Source: Spirochaetia bacterium
GTDB taxonomy: Bacteria; Spirochaetota; UBA4802; UBA5550
Length of the DNA: 5,534 bases
Assembly (NCBI GenBank): GCA_031289575.1
Contig: JAITPE010000211.1
Span: forward strand, 1 to 5,534
Direction: 5' to 3'
Within the stretch, counting starts at the first letter, position 1. Each line of letters begins with the position of its first letter. The notes under the pieces were generated by a model that saw only the letters and a list, made by a program, of their open reading frames with translations, was not told where the DNA came from and did not search any database. The position numbers and the translations under genes were made by a program. Positions 5,100 to 5,534 of this stretch are shown piece after piece.

Positions 5100-5534
5100 T
5101 TCCTTTGCCGATGTGCATATAGCTTATCCGATTGATTCGTTCTTCACCTACCATGTACCCGAAGGCATGGAGCTGAGGGCCGGAATGCGCGTTATGGTTT
5201 CCTTTGCCGGCAAAACCATAATGGGATACACCGCCTTGGTTCACAGCCGCAAGCCCGAGGATTTTGAAACAAAGGACATTCTGTCGATTGTGGACGAGGA
5301 ACCCATATTCGATGAAAGGCTTCTTGACCTTTGCCGCTTTACGGCCGAAAGTTATTGCTCATATACCGGCGAAGCCCTTGCCATGGCTTTGCCCTCGGGC
5401 AAAAAGGGATCGGACAGGTACAAGGCGCCCCCCGAAAAAAACACCGAACGCACAACAGTTACCCTCACGCCTGAACAGAAAAACGTTATAGATAAAATAA
5501 ACGAAGAGATCGGCCGGGGGCGCCTCGTCCACTG
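5092..5534 (+). CDS. priA: Primosomal protein N' (replication restart helicase PriA), N-terminal part
   Basis: PriA recognises stalled forks and reloads the replisome; full proteins have about 650-800 residues. The visible 147 codons show the N-terminal 3'-end-binding domain (FADVHIAYPIDSFFTYHVPE, then GMRVMVSFAGKTIMGY), the linking winged-helix region (EEPIFDERLLDL, FTAESYCSY, ALPSGKKG) and the start of the helicase (LTPEQKNVIDKI). The window ends a few residues before the expected Walker A motif. In-frame TGA at 5077-5079 excludes an earlier start. TTG at 5092 gives the family-like N-terminus and overlaps the UDG-like gene by 8 nt, as at hprK/ptsH; GTG at 5113 would remove conserved residues. 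Only a weak AAGAG-type site precedes it, so low, coupled translation is likely. The frame is open throughout. Confidence 0.92.
   Translation, partial: MSDSFADVHIAYPIDSFFTYHVPEGMELRAGMRVMVSFAGKTIMGYTALVHSRKPEDFETKDILSIVDEEPIFDERLLDLCRFTAESYCSYTGEALAMALPSGKKGSDRYKAPPEKNTERTTVTLTPEQKNVIDKINEEIGRGRLVH
5192..5221. repeat. 9-bp inverted repeat in priA
   Basis: TTATGGTTT (5192-5200) pairs with AAACCATAA (5213-5221) over a 12-nt loop. The interior contains the 12-nt palindrome TTTGCCGGCAAA (5203-5214), so alternative nested pairings are possible. It lies within the codons for VMVSFAGKTI of the 3'-end-binding domain. Chance occurrence is possible. Confidence 0.4.

Noticed and set aside
5264..5491. 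Open frame of about 75 codons overlapping the right end
   Set aside because: It is in a different frame from the clear PriA sequence that covers the same bases, and its basic, Pro-rich translation matches no family.

Overview
The window looks like chromosomal DNA of a treponeme-like spirochaete. This rests on three points: the wording of the SUMF1-type and Rpn-type fragments at the left end, the compact regulatory and DNA-maintenance gene order that follows, and general protein resemblance. Genus-level assignment is an inference made without any search.

Left part (1-852) is a degraded accessory patch. On the + strand, positions 3-92 look like the last 29 codons of an unidentified gene. Facing it on the minus strand are an internal fragment of a SUMF1/formylglycine-generating-enzyme-like protein (49-393) and the C-terminal part of an Rpn/PD-(D/E)XK 'putative transposase' family protein (415-852). 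Both lack essential parts of their families and are best read as gene remnants. They lie in the same reading frame, separated by the TAA stop of the Rpn remnant.

The 853-986 gap carries a small inverted repeat and a sigma-70-like promoter (TTGACA ... TATAAT). Its position indicates that rpoN starts at the ATG at 1017, behind a GGAG ribosome binding site, rather than at the upstream ATG at 987.

Right part (1017-5534) is one tightly packed + strand gene string, probably a single operon: rpoN (sigma-54), hpf (long ribosome hibernation factor with an unusual extra module), hprK (HPr kinase/phosphorylase), ptsH (HPr, with both His15 and Ser46), a family-4-type uracil-DNA-glycosylase-like iron-sulfur protein with a degenerate catalytic motif, and the 5' part of priA (replication restart helicase), which runs off the window. 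Junctions are +2, +1, -8, -1 and -8 nt, and no terminator is visible between the genes. The rpoN-hpf-hprK core recalls the proteobacterial rpoN cluster (rpoN-hpf-ptsN-hprK/rapZ) but lacks ptsN. It links alternative sigma factor use, ribosome hibernation and phosphoryl-transfer signalling, with DNA maintenance genes attached downstream.

The least expected sequence signal is a set of long perfect inverted repeats inside the coding sequences: stems of 12 and 10 bp in hpf and 13 bp in the start of the UDG-like gene, with weaker 9-bp examples in hprK and priA. Other leads are an apparent duplication of the HPF C-terminal domain and the degenerate UDG active site. I see no convincing wholly new system, rRNA, tRNA, CRISPR array or intact mobile element.
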